Positions 31,716 through 42,370 of a stretch of 64,000 nt of DNA are shown here, piece by piece. A program made the position numbers and the translations under genes. Each line of letters starts with the position of its first letter. Positions within the stretch are counted from its first letter, which is position 1. The stretch is from Arenicola marina (lineage: Eukaryota; Annelida; Polychaeta; Arenicolidae), in NCBI GenBank assembly GCA_964019135.1, contig OZ025265.1, positions 23,783,143 to 23,847,142 on the forward strand, in the 5' to 3' direction. Below the pieces are notes generated by a model. It saw nothing but the letters and a program-made list of their open reading frames with translations. It was not told the DNA's origin and ran no database searches.

Positions 31716-32285
31716 TTAGTGGCACGTGCCTGGCCTTTCTTTATGCCGTCTGAAGGTCCAGGCAGACGAATCCAGTTTTTGACTGGTGTAATGAGATCAG
31801 AGAGCGGATGGGAAGGACACCGGAGGGACACATTGTCGGGTCTGGTTGACATTCCCAGCGTTAACCGTGCGCAGCCTTGGCAATGCCCCATCAAACAGGA
31901 AGAGGAAGCGATAGATACGCCATAGCGGACGTCCTTAGTGTAAGTACAGCTCATGACATAAGTGCCTTGGGATCATTATATATGGCTGTTACTGTTACTA
32001 CGGAGAAATGTCTATAGTGTATGCACTATGTCCTTCTCTTCTTGATACAGTGAAGGATCCAGTGCGGGGGATGGGGAGCACAGAGAGCACCTGCCCCCCC
32101 CCCCTCCTCTTTCGCTGGAAAATAGGCGAAAAAAAGGCACCTGTCCCCCCCGCCCTCCCCTCCTATCTTCTCTGAAGGGCAAAAATAGTAAAATGAAATG
32201 TTATCAAACAAATAAACGAACGTAGCGAGATGTTATGAGGGCAATACCAGAACAATTCATGTATGGCTGTAACGTCATGAATGCC
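31716..32285. other. No gene recognised
   Basis: The interval contains C-runs near 32094 and 32146 but no supported gene. Confidence 0.45.
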
Positions 32286-32289
32286 TGTC

Positions 32290-32795
32290 ACAAAGTGGTG
32301 CATGATAGTAACAAACTACTGTGTGACTGCAACAAAGTACTGTATGACTGTAACAAAGTACTGTGTGACTGTAACAAAGTAATGTATGACTGTAACACAG
32401 AACTGTATGACTAAGAAAGTACTGTATGACTGTAACAAAGTACTGTGTGACTGTAACAAAGTACTGTATGATTGTAACACAGAACTATGACTGTAAGAAA
32501 GTACTGTATGACTGTAACAAAGTATTGTATGACTGTAACAAAGGACTGTGTGACTGTAACAAAGTACTGTATGACTAACAAAGTACTATATGACTGTAAC
32601 AAAGTACTGTATTACTGTAACAAAGTACTGTATTGCTGTAACAGTCATACAGTATTATAAGTACTGTATGGCTGTAACAAAGTACTGTATGACTGTAACA
32701 AAGTACTGTATGACTGTAACAAAGTCATGTTTCACAATATCAGTCATGTATGACTGTAAGAAAGTCATGTATGACTAAAACAAAAGTCCTGTATG
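32290..32795. repeat. 20/21-bp minisatellite (GTATGACTGTAACAAAGTAC)
   Basis: About 24 imperfect copies of a 20-21 base unit, with deletion variants such as TGTATGACTAACAAAG. It is more diverged than the other arrays. Confidence 0.85.
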
Positions 32796-33160
32796 ACCTC
32801 AACCAATTCATGGGGCCTTCAGAACACCCACCGTACCTCAAAGTATACATTGCCTATAGAACACATTGTAAAACACCCTGTGGACGCCGATATTGAATTG
32901 TATCCATCGGCTCCACCATAACAAGGCGTCGGTTACGTGGTCGAGTGACAGATCTATTGCGGCCATAGATGGTCAGAACAAGACGTTATTACGGTAATCA
33001 CAGTACCGAAGGAAAGTGTTATGCACACAAACAATAAAATGACAAACAGAACAAATTATTCTTAAAACAAATAAAATAACCCGAACCAAATGTTAATTAG
33101 GCAATATAATAACCATAAGAAGATGTTATTTAGGCAATACAATAACCCAAGCAAGACCTT
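32796..33160. other. No gene recognised
   Basis: Spacer between two short minisatellites. The second half is A-rich and already resembles decayed units of the next array. Confidence 0.45.
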
Positions 33161-33164
33161 ATCT

Positions 33165-33335
33165 AAGAGTGAATTAAATAACCAAACACGAAGTTATTAA
33201 AAGCAACAAATAAGATGTTATCAAAGAAACAAACAAGATGTTATCAAAAAACAAACAAGACGTTATCAAAAAACAAACAAGACGTTATCAAAGACACAAA
33301 CAAGACGTTATCAAAGACACAAACAAGATATGTTA
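33165..33335. repeat. AACAAGACGTTATCAAA minisatellite
   Basis: About eight copies of a 20-23 base unit with the core ACAAGACGTTATCAAA, more diverged at the left. Related TTATTTAGGCAATA phrases precede it. Confidence 0.75.
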
Positions 33336-34340
33336 AAAAAGGAATAAAATGACCAATGTTACAATGTTACACTCTCGAGACAACAATTGGACACAATCAT
33401 GCTACCGTGACAGCCGCGGAATACCATATGTTTCGAAAGTCTCCACAAGAAAGCAGGACTCACCTGATGAGAAAGAAAATGGCTTCAGTGGAAGCTGACC
33501 CGTCATGACGAATAATAAGCTTTAGGATGTATGGTGAAGTTCCCTTAAATGTGATTATATCCCGATGGATGATGTCTTATTAGGTTCACAACTGCCGAAT
33601 TGATCTTGGCACTTGCACGATTGTCTGTAGTGAGTGCAAACGGTGCGCAACTTGCAGATTATATATATATATAACTACATCTGTTGATACATCAAATGAA
33701 GCTCAAAGACTTCCTGAAGGGTTGGCTGTAGTTGTGTGATATCTCGGCCCAGGCCCAGCCGGATGAAAGACACCAAGAGCCTCGGGCAAAATGGGACGTT
33801 CTCTTTGGTTTAATAATGCGGTTGGTGTTCGCCCTGGATGCGAAGGGTCGCTGGATCGAATCCCGTCAGTTCGGGTAGTGAATTTTCGACGTCCATTCGG
33901 GCCTGGGACCAGAGATACTACAGTGGTGTCCAAAAAACAAGTGCGCCTTTAGGACGTTCAGACTCTGCTGGCAGCACCTGTTGCTAAACCACATGGGGCT
34001 CTAGGCCTCCCAAACTGCTGGCATCACCTGTTGTCAAACCACGTGTGACTCCTGACAGGACTTGTTGGCTGATCACGTGTCGTCGTTGGATTACCACACT
34101 GTTCTGGCTGCACCGGTGTTAAACCCACGTCTCGTCGTGTGTCTACCAGACGGACGCTGCTGGTTGCATCGAGGGTAACTCGCGTGTACAGCTCTGTCGG
34201 TTTGTGGCGTCTCCCCGCACGAAATAAATGCAGTTCGTTCGTCACCTATTCACACCGTGACTGATACATTATTGATGTTTTCTCGGTTCGTTGTCTCTGA
34301 CGCCAACCATATCATGCATAGTATCAGTCTCCTTTACAAG
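33336..34340. other. No gene; tRNA-like scrap
   Basis: A tRNA-like context (GCTGGATCGAATCCCGTC, B-box-like) lies near 33852-33870. Diverged CACCTGTTG...AAACCAC phrases recur at 33970-34130, suggesting a decayed tandem repeat. No gene was seen. Confidence 0.4.
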
Positions 34341-34342
34341 GC

Positions 34343-35531
34343 TTTGCGGCCCCGATGTTTTCAAAAACAAAAGGTGTAATGTTGCCTCACCTCTAACGAA
34401 TCCATCTCGCCATATGCATCATCTGATCTAGTCGATTCGACTTTAGTGCTCACCCATATCCAACTTCTATGAAAGGTCCGTCCACTTCTTATATTACATT
34501 ATCCAGCTCGCCTGTTATTCGATTCGTCCGTCTGAGTGGTCATTAACCACGAGGGCATAATATCTCCGACAGTTATTCATCAAATACTCTTGACCATATC
34601 ACAGAGACCATTTGTCCTCATTTGTCGCCTGGGTCTGGGGTTTATTCCATAGTGCCGATAGGGTATGTAAGTGACATCACGGACAGCGCGCGCTCACCTC
34701 CAGCGAATTCGGTTTTGGGTACATGACGCTTCACCGCCCCATATACAAAGCATAGGGAGCTCTTTGTAATTGTGTGAAACGCACAGAAAACCAGCGTCTT
34801 GCGATTTAAAACTAGTACGAGTATGAAGGTACACCCCCAAACATTTATTCCATATGGTTTTCAAATCTAACATTGCATTCATATCTCAAACATCAGTGAG
34901 TCTAGTTTGAGGCCCATAGTAACGTATAGGGACCCGCTGACGCGTTGTACCCAGAACGGTTGTTTCTAGAGGTGAGCGCGCGCTGTCTGTGACGTCACTT
35001 ACAGACCCTATGACCGCGTGGCACGCACGGTTTGTTCAGCCCATATGCGCAAAACGGTGGCCTAAAAAATCCATCCATCCATCCGAAGATCGCCTCTGCA
35101 TCCGAGACAAAACCTGGTGTGTTCTAGTATTTACCATCCAGAGCTCGGGTAATGAGTCGCTGACACACCCTGGCACTCCGATTCATCCAGCGATCCTACA
35201 ATGTTCACTTGACATGTGATATATCACCTTGTTGTTTTTCCTTACTTTGGGTGATATATTAATTATTAATCTGTGCCATTTCACAATTGCCTTTTACCGC
35301 ATCATGCATTAGTCACATACGAAATTTTACAATTGTCATATTTCATCATCGTATTAAACCATTCGTTTGTCACTTCCTCTTGTCATCTTTATCTTCATGT
35401 AACAATTGTCATATTTCGTCACTAAATGTACCAATGCATTAAGACTAGATCAGATGATGCATATGGCGAGATGGATCCGTCGAGGTGAGACAACATTACA
35501 CCTTTTTGTTTTTGAAAACATCGGTGTCGCA
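34343..35531. mobile_element. 1.2 kb element with ~85-bp terminal inverted repeats
   Basis: The left arm (about 34343-34430) and the inverted right arm (about 35445-35531) match over about 85 bases, sharing ATGTTTTCAAAAACAAAAGG, GGTGTAATGTTG and CATATGCATCATCTGATCTA. The arms enclose about 1 kb with no transposase frame. A second MITE (34658-35011) sits inside. Confidence 0.8.
34658..35011. mobile_element. MITE with ~43-bp TIRs, nested
   Basis: The left end ATAGGGTATGTAAGTGACAT and the inverted right end ATAGGGTCTGTAAGTGACGT continue to GCGCGCGCTCACCTC in both. About four differences occur over 43 bases. It lies within the larger inverted-repeat element at 34343-35531. Confidence 0.85.
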
Positions 35532-36660
35532 ATTCGTCATATTTCATCATATTTCGTCACCAAATGTATCAATGCATTAATCTATGTGCATGAAATCATT
35601 TCATCTATGTCATGTAACAATTTTTGTCACCATACATCATTGGTCATTCCAGCTAGGCTATGTAACAATAGTCATACTTAGTCATGTCACCCAGTATTTG
35701 TCATCTGATCTGTATTTTTAACAATTGTAATCGGTCACTTGTAATTCGGCCTATGAAACCGTCGCAATGGTGCAATATGTCGTCACTACATGACCCGTGT
35801 CATAATCTTTCGCCGTCACATTTTGTCACTACCAGCTCGAATTGCGTCTCATGCCGTTTGGCACTTTCCCGTTTGATATTTCGTCACTAGATTACTATTT
35901 CGTCATCTATGACAGAAACCCAATTTCACAACGCCCACTTCATATTGCCGTAGCTCATGGACCAGTCACACAATATAATACCATCGGATTCAGTAGTCTG
36001 CTACGTCAGTAATTAATATATCCTCCTTGGTTGTGCTGTCGCGTATGGCCTACCATAGGCCTAGTCTGCATTCACTGTCTCAGCCATACCATGGCACAAT
36101 GCATTTCTTGTTCCGCTGCCACTGTGTCACAATCGTCGCTGCGCGCAAGATGTATTTACCATTCTGGCGCTGTCACAGCCCACCGACCTGCGTCATGTCA
36201 GAAACACTCTCGTGCACAGGTCAGTCTCGTACCAGTAAAACGGTTTTGACAATCGACCAAGGTCATTTCACATCATCTTAACAATATCAGTGTGAACCGC
36301 ATTGACCATCTTTACAATATTGCTGTCACCCGACCAGTGTCATTTTAACAATACTATTGTCAACCGAATAGCATCATCTTTAGAATATTATTGTCTCCCG
36401 ATCAGCGTCGTTGTTACAATACTATTGTCAACAGAATAGTACCATCTTTGCAATGTTATTGTCACCGGACCAGTGTCATTTTTACAATACTATTGTCAAC
36501 AGAATAGCACCATCTTTACAATATTATTGTCAACCAACCAGCATCCTTTCATAATGATCCATCGACCAGAGTCATTTCACAACTGTCAATTCACCAGCGT
36601 CATTTTGCAGTAGTCCTTTCACAAGCGCGATTCTACAAATATCAATCTATCAGCGTCATT
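35225..36660. repeat. Decayed tandem repeats rich in TTGTCA
   Basis: The words ACAATTGTCATATTTCGTCA and GTCATTTTTACAATACTATT recur irregularly, with spacing of roughly 30-35 bases clearest at 36290-36545. The region looks like an old minisatellite field that has lost homogeneity. The right arm of the 34343 element lies inside it. Confidence 0.55.
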
Positions 36661-36825
36661 TTAGATTCGTTAGTGGATAGTGTCAATTTGCAATTGTCAT
36701 CTCACAGTTGTCTATCTGCAAGTGTTTTTTTCAAAGCAGTCAGCAGACCAGCAGAATTTCAGTTATCTAACAATCAACGTCATTTCATGGTTGTCATCAG
36801 ACCTTCTCTATATGCCAGTGTTATT

Positions 36826-36975
36826 TCACAATTGTCAATCGAACATCGTTATTTCACAATTGTCAATCGAACATCGTTATTTCACAATTGTCAATCGAAC
36901 ATCGTTATTTCACAATTGTCAATCGAACATCGTTATTTTACAATTGCCAATCGAACATCGTTATTTCACAATCTG
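36826..36975. repeat. 28-bp perfect tandem repeat
   Basis: Five nearly identical copies of CACAATTGTCAATCGAACAT plus CGTTATTT. It is probably a young local expansion of the older TTGTCA-rich field to its left. Confidence 0.9.
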
Positions 36976-37154
36976 TGGTATATCACATTTGTTTCCTCCC
37001 TATATCACAAGACATACGCGCCATCTGACCTCTTCCATCCGACTCTTCCAGTCTCCCGCCGTATTTGTTCACTTTTGTGTGTCTGTGTGTGCGCTCCCCA
37101 TGTGCCTCGCTGACTTCCTGCCTGGCCTCGGTAACGTCCTGTTCTGCCCTGGAC

Positions 37155-37430
37155 TCTCCCACCAGTACCCGCGCCCCACACCCCCCCCCCTCCAACACCC
37201 CACTCCAGATCTCACCAGCGCCCACGGCCCACACACCCCCACCCCACTCCAGATCCCACCAGCGCCCACGCCCCACACCAACCCCCACCCCCCTCCACCC
37301 CACTCCAGATTCCACCAGCGCCCACGCCCCACACCAACTCCCCCCACCCCACTCCAGATCCCACCAGTGCCCACGCCCCACACACACCCCCCGCCCCACC
37401 CCCCATCCCGCGAACCCCAAACGAGCGCCC
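37155..37430. repeat. C-rich minisatellite (CCACCAGCGCCCACGCCCCA)
   Basis: About six imperfect units of 35-50 bases, each with CACTCCAGATCCCACCAGCG and CCCACGCCCCACAC. It keeps Pro-rich and Gly/Trp-rich frames open on both strands; these are not called as genes. Confidence 0.8.
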
Positions 37431-37737
37431 ACCAACCCCCTACCGCTCCACTACCCCCTCCCGATCCAATACCCCGCTCAAATACCCCCTCCCGCTCCCA
37501 TACCCCGTCCCGCTCAAATACCTTTCTCCCCTCCACGCCCTGTCACTCGGCTTCTTTCTGCTGGAGCCAATGTCATATAGGAAGGATGTTTCGGTCGTGA
37601 TACGGTTTCTACGGTGTTTGAACTTTCATGTTGGGTCTTTTGGCGACATGTTTGCCTATTATTTGTCATCGTTTATTACAGGAACTCAATATCGCTGGGC
37701 CACCAGGGCGCCGTTAAAGAACCCAGTGTCACAGTAG

Positions 37738-38005
37738 AAGGGGTCTGGTAGGGGAGGGAGTGGAGGGGGGGGGGGGGGCAGTGTCTATAGTCTCGTTTTT
37801 CCCAAATGCTCAGTGTCCAATGTCGGCTTTTCACGACATTCCGTGTCGCTTTTTGACTTCATTTTTTGTTTCAAAAATCTGCGTCGATGTCACTTTTTTT
37901 CAGATATTCAGTGTTACGATGGAATAGATTAAAAAGATTAAATAAAAAAAAAATATATTCATTCGGTATCAGTGTCGTGTGTCACCATTTACCCTTTCCA
38001 TGTCC
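37738..38005. repeat. Dispersed repeat family D1, inverted copy
   Basis: GGGGTCTGGTAGGGG, then CAGTGTCCAATGTCGGCTTT, CATTCCGTGTCGCTTTTTGA and GTGTCGTGTGTCACCATTTA. Read inversely these match the copies at 4134 and 5553. Confidence 0.6.
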
Positions 38006-38788
38006 CCGGTAGATGGCCATATATCTTACCCAGCGACTGCTCCAGAAAGTAAAATATGGCAATGCCAACTTCTAAACGGGGTTAAGATATTGGCATCATG
38101 ATGACAAAAATTACCACTACAATGACAATCGGCACTATATTTATTTATATATGTTTGATCTAGTGTATATATTTACCTATATTATAATCCGGAAAATTAG
38201 ACGGAAAGAGCGTCTTGTGACGATAACTAATTGTGTGTTCCTTACGCTTCCTCAGCGATTATGAAATGTAATGAGGGGAGGGAATACCTTTTCCTATCTC
38301 CGCGATTGGTATACCGCGATTCGTCGAGATTCGCGATGAGCTGGCAACTTTGAGGGATCGTCATCTGTCCACTTTTGGGTTCAGCGCGAAGACCATTTGC
38401 CTATTTACCGCGACCCGTTATGATAAGAGCAGGCTGTGAATTCATCGATATTCGCGATATCACTTTTAGGGCGTTTTTTTCTCGCGCCCGGTATTGAGGG
38501 TTTCTTGGGGATTTGCGATTCAGAGGGGGTATCCCCCCCACCCCTGTACTTTGTAGCCTGTGCTACCGCAAACGGTTCTGCGTGCAGCTATTCCAGTTAA
38601 TCACAAATTATTAATGTATTACATCAACTAGCCAGTTTTAGCATCATTTGTATAACATTTTTATAACAAATGACGTAACAAAATAAATTCCTGGGATGAA
38701 GTGAAAACGCCAGTAGCGAGTGTCATCGCTCACATACATGACATACGCTAATAGCAGAGACTATGTAAGGTACTGTACGATCTCTGCT
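38006..38788. other. No gene; D4 repeat copy inside
   Basis: A second copy of dispersed family D4 lies at 38279-38545 (blocks CTATCTCCGCGATTGG, GAGATTCGCGATGAGCTG, TTGCCTATTTACCGCGAC, GCGATTCAGAGGG). The remainder is AT-rich spacer. Confidence 0.55.
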
Positions 38789-38966
38789 CAGGGGCGGACC
38801 TAGGGGGGTGGGGGGTTGGACCCCCCCCCCGACCCCCTACTTGGGAACTTGAACATACACTGTAAAAGTCGGGTCCTCCGAGTACCCCCCGCCCCTTATC
38901 TCCCGGTCGCAAGTTTTACGAGAGCAACCACCCCCCCCCCTTTGCAAATTTCTACATCCGCCCCTG
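38789..38966. mobile_element. GGGGCGGATCC-ended MITE, third copy
   Basis: It begins CAGGGGCGGACCTAGG and ends ACATCCGCCCCTG, with G- and C-runs inside. The size and ends match the elements at 15327 and 17330. No clear 8-bp target duplication was found. Confidence 0.65.
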
Positions 38967-39862
38967 GACTGCTAATAGTCAAACATTACATGCAGACATA
39001 GTTTATTATGCAACTGGAATACATAGAGAACGGAAACGCCTATTGCGAATTCGTTTTGCCGAATAAACATTAATTAAACGACATGTGAATTTTCGAGCCG
39101 GGTATGTATCAGTATGTATCAATTAATGAGACATAAATTCTAGACCAATCTGACGGACGAACCCCGTCAGCTGCCCACCCTTCCTCTCTACATGGTGGGC
39201 GTCGCGGGGTGATGAGGGTCAATCATGGCGTATGTCAGTCACGGCGGGGGGGGGGTCGGGGCGTGCTGGGGGTCTAGGTGTGATAGGGATCAGTCATTGG
39301 GTGGGCAGGGGGCATCATGTACCCACCATTCAGTGCGATGGCCTTGCCACTATAGCTAAGCGGACAGACACTGTTATGCAATCAGCAGTTAATAATGCAG
39401 GGACTTTTATGACAATAAATGGTATTCTGGTGTTGCCGCTGGCGCTCAGGAGATGTTGGGGTGAGGGGGGTGGGGCACGATTACACCATTCCGGTTCTTC
39501 TATCACGGTCCCCAGAGCCACTCCAGCCAACCTCAGCTAACTCCACCCCACGCCGCCACAACCCCTCCCCCCTCCCCCCAACCCACCCTACCCCACCCCG
39601 CAGCACACCCATCCAATCAGCACTCTCTGTGCTGAGGCCCATTACGTATAGCGACACATATCAAAAACTAACATGGAGTCAGTGCCACCCGTCGGCCAAG
39701 CCAAGCGTACAACGCCAGGCCAGTGACATTTTTAACATCCAGCGAGACACGGTGCAAGCATTAAGAGTTCATTTATTGATAACGTCCTCATCCGCTTCGG
39801 TGAGACGGGCCCAGCGGTCAATATTGGTAGGACTGGCAGGCCACGTGGCCAGTTTGTTGGCT
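38967..39862. other. No gene recognised
   Basis: G- and C-run patches occur, but no supported gene. Open frames near 39232-39540 and 39419-40024 lack domains, and the second runs into the minisatellite on its right. Confidence 0.4.
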
Positions 39863-39865
39863 GGC

Positions 39866-40095
39866 CTGTTGGCATCATCGCTAACGGAGCAGAGAGGCTG
39901 GGGTGGGGGAGGGTGGGGGAGAGACAATGATGAGGATAGAAAGAGGGGGAGAAAACAGAGAGAAGACATCATCGCTAACGGAGCAGAGAGGCCGGGGTGG
40001 GGGAGGGTGGGGGAGAGACAATGATGAGGATAGAAAGAGGGGGAGAAAACAGAGAGAGAAGACATCGTCGCTAACGGAGCAGAGAGGGGGAGAGT
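39866..40095. repeat. ~100-bp purine-rich tandem repeat
   Basis: Two full units and a third partial one, each with ATCGCTAACGGAGCAGAGAG, GGGGTGGGGGAGGGTGGG and AGACAATGATGAGGATAGAA. Lightly diverged relatives continue to about 40300. Confidence 0.85.
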
Positions 40096-40317
40096 AAGAG
40101 AAGATGGAGGCAGCTGGGAATAGGGAGGGGAATAGAGAGAGGCAAACAGGGAGAGATGGGGGGCAGAGAGCGGCAGATGAAGCCGAGAGAAGACAAAATC
40201 GCTCACGGAGCAGCTCGAGGGAGAGACAAAGATAAAGGAAAGAGAGAAGGGAAGAGAAACACAGCTGGGGATAGAGAGAGATGGAAACAGAGAGACAAGG
40301 AAAGTTTATTTACATCG

Positions 40318-40535
40318 CGCGCGGACGTGATAGCGAGCCGCGGTCGACATCACGCACAAAATAGGACAGCAAACAGGCCCGCAGGGATATAAAACCGGCA
40401 ACTTCTGCTCCGGTGACCAAATTGCTTCTCTCCGGATAGCCCACAGGCTTTAAATTCAAGACAGACTATACTTATTTGACATGGGGAAGAGGTTGGTAAT
40501 ACAAAAAAGTACAGAATATATTGCTTTAAAGCTGC
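40318..40535. repeat. Direct repeat pair, left copy, with TATA-like motif
   Basis: This ~215-bp stretch recurs at 40981-41190 in the same orientation. Shared blocks are TAGCGAGCCGC, GCGGTCGACATCAC, GCAGGGATATAAA, CTCTCCGGATAGCCCACAGG and CTTTAAATTCAAGACAGA. The GATATAAA word in both copies looks like a TATA box. The pair could be a simple tandem duplication or the ends of a small terminal-repeat element; there is no coding part to decide. Confidence 0.65.
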
Positions 40536-40980
40536 CCATAAATAATTTAATCAATGGTATGTGGAAAATGAAGTCCATTGTGCCATACCCCCTATCAAAA
40601 CAGTCTCCGCTTTCAAGCGCATTTTTATCCTTAGCACCATTGTCACTACACTATCCACATGCGGCTCATAACATGGCTGATCGGTGTACCCCGATTTACT
40701 CCGCAAATAAAGGCATAGCATCTCTGTTCTGCGCATAGACGTTCGCCCAGGTGAGATGTCGAACCACGCACCGGCCGCTTGGCCTGCCTAGCAGAACACC
40801 CAACGGAACGCACTACCCACTGAACCACGAGATGACCAATCTAACACGTGACGTGCTCTCCAAACAAGCCGGAATTTAAAATAGCCTATTTACATGCGCC
40901 ATCTTAGATTTTTTACATTTTAGAATAAAATTTTAAAGTATCTTAAAATCATTGAGTCTGCAAAACAACAATTTCAACGC
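40536..40980. other. Spacer between direct repeats; SINE head and MITE scrap
   Basis: A tRNA-like SINE head lies at about 40720-40845 on the minus strand (B-box-like GTGCGTGGTTCGACATC). A truncated foldback MITE (TTTACATGCGCCATCTTAGA) follows at 40884-40950. Confidence 0.5.
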
Positions 40981-41190
40981 GACGTCCTAGCGAGCCGCAG
41001 CCGCGGTCGACATCACACAGAATACCGAACAGCGAGCAGGCGCGCAGGGATATAAAGCCGGCCACCAGCTTATGCTCCGGTAAACAAATTCTCTACTCTC
41101 CGGATAGCCCACAGGCTTTAAATTCAAGACAGAATATAATAAGAGATTGGTAATATAAAAATTACAGAACAAATTGCTTTAACTGTGTTC
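40981..41190. repeat. Direct repeat pair, right copy
   Basis: Second copy of the 40318-40535 sequence, including GCAGGGATATAAAGCCGGC. The copies are clearly diverged from one another, so the duplication is not very recent. Confidence 0.65.
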
Positions 41191-41264
41191 CAGGAGTTAC
41201 CTTTGTGCGGCGGAAACTTTGTGGGCGGACAGTAATTGATGTAAATCGAGCGTTAGGTTCATAA

Positions 41265-41470
41265 AATAAATTAAATATTGGTGTTTTAGGCTGTTTGGTG
41301 CTCATGAAGACTTTTCTTTTTGTAAGCATCAGTTATTTCATGAGGATTCCAGACTACATTTTGGGATAAAAAAAATATGCCCTACCAGGGATCGAACCCC
41401 TGACTTGTTGCGCTGCAGCTCAGCTTGCTTACCAACTGAGCTGGTGATGTGCCAGGGTTCGAACCCACGA
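41265..41470 (-). mobile_element. SINE-C copy (tRNA-derived)
   Basis: On the minus strand, ACCAGCTCAGTTGGTAAGCA (A box) and AGGGGTTCGATCCCTGGTAG (B box) form a tRNA-like head, followed by a body that ends GCCTAAAACACCAA. That tail is the same as the tail of the SINE-B copy at 54035, although the heads differ. Confidence 0.75.
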
Positions 41471-42107
41471 CCCAGCGACTGAGCTAGAGCTTGGTAGTCT
41501 GTAAATGTTTCCTGATCCCAGCGTGACTATATAAGTGGCCATGCGTTTCTCACATCAAGTGAAAATTCAGTGAACAGGATTCTCAAAGTTCGTTTTGCTT
41601 GTAAGACGATGTTTAATTACAATACAAAGATGCATACATAGGACTAATCGAGACAGATATGGAAGGCATCGCCACAACAAGCGAATGTACACGGATTAAA
41701 ATGGCGATTTCATATTATAAAATAAGCGTACTTGTGTAATGTCTAAATCTAAATAATGTATTGTTAGAGCAGTAACAGAGATGTGGCTATTCCAGGAAAA
41801 TTATTTGCAACTATGAAATTGCAACGCATATTTGTATTTATGCAACATTACCAATTTAGTCAGAAAAGATATTTTAGCGAGAATTCACTGCAATTTATGT
41901 GAAAAAATATCCGCATTTTGTCATGCACAAGTGTACGTGATGGACCGTGTGACCCTCAACCAGTTTTGTTAATCTCCAAATCATAAGCCGTTGCACACAG
42001 AATTTCTGAGTGCAAGTCGGCACAAAGATTAAATCCGATCATAACATTTCCCAATCATAATAACACTGCAGCATATCAGGTCAACAATTTTCTACCCTTG
42101 CTTATAT
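41471..42107. other. Downstream of PDE12; likely 3' UTR and flank
   Basis: AT-rich sequence immediately after the PDE12 stop (minus strand). A minus-strand ATTAAA near 41610 is a possible variant poly(A) signal. No separate gene was found. Confidence 0.4.
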
Positions 42108-42370
42108 TTAAGTCCACGCGAGATCACAGACGACCGCGAGATGATCCGACGGGAAGACCACATTTGGCAGGGCCGTGTACCTAGTGACTTCCTCGTGCGT
42201 TGCCATGGGCACGACACTCGCAGTCTTCAGCAATTTCCGGTCGGCGTAGATGTAGTCAAGGCAACCACTGAAGCCCGTGACGTAGTTTGTGTAACGTGGG
42301 AAACCGGCGGCGCTGAACAGATCCAAGCCATGGGAGAGCGACATGTCTTCTAGGAACTCGGCTCGGCCAC
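42108..42370 (-). CDS. PDE12: PDE12 exon 8 (SDH motif, stop)
   Basis: Acceptor TTTCATTGGCCAG. It encodes GRAEFLEDMSLSHGLDLFSA, then YTNYVTGFSGCLDYIYADRK and ATHEEVTRYTALPNVVFPSD before HLAVVCDLAWT and TAA. CLDYI, HEEV, ALP and PSDH are the C-terminal PDE12 signatures. Confidence 0.96.

Noticed and set aside
36983-37600. Long Pro-rich and Gly/Trp-rich frames
   Set aside because: They are produced by the C-rich minisatellite at 37155-37430.
40318-41190. Retrovirus-like element with long terminal repeats
   Set aside because: The interval is only about 450 bp, has no recognisable coding remnant or clear ends, and contains a SINE head and a MITE scrap. A plain duplication is at least as likely.
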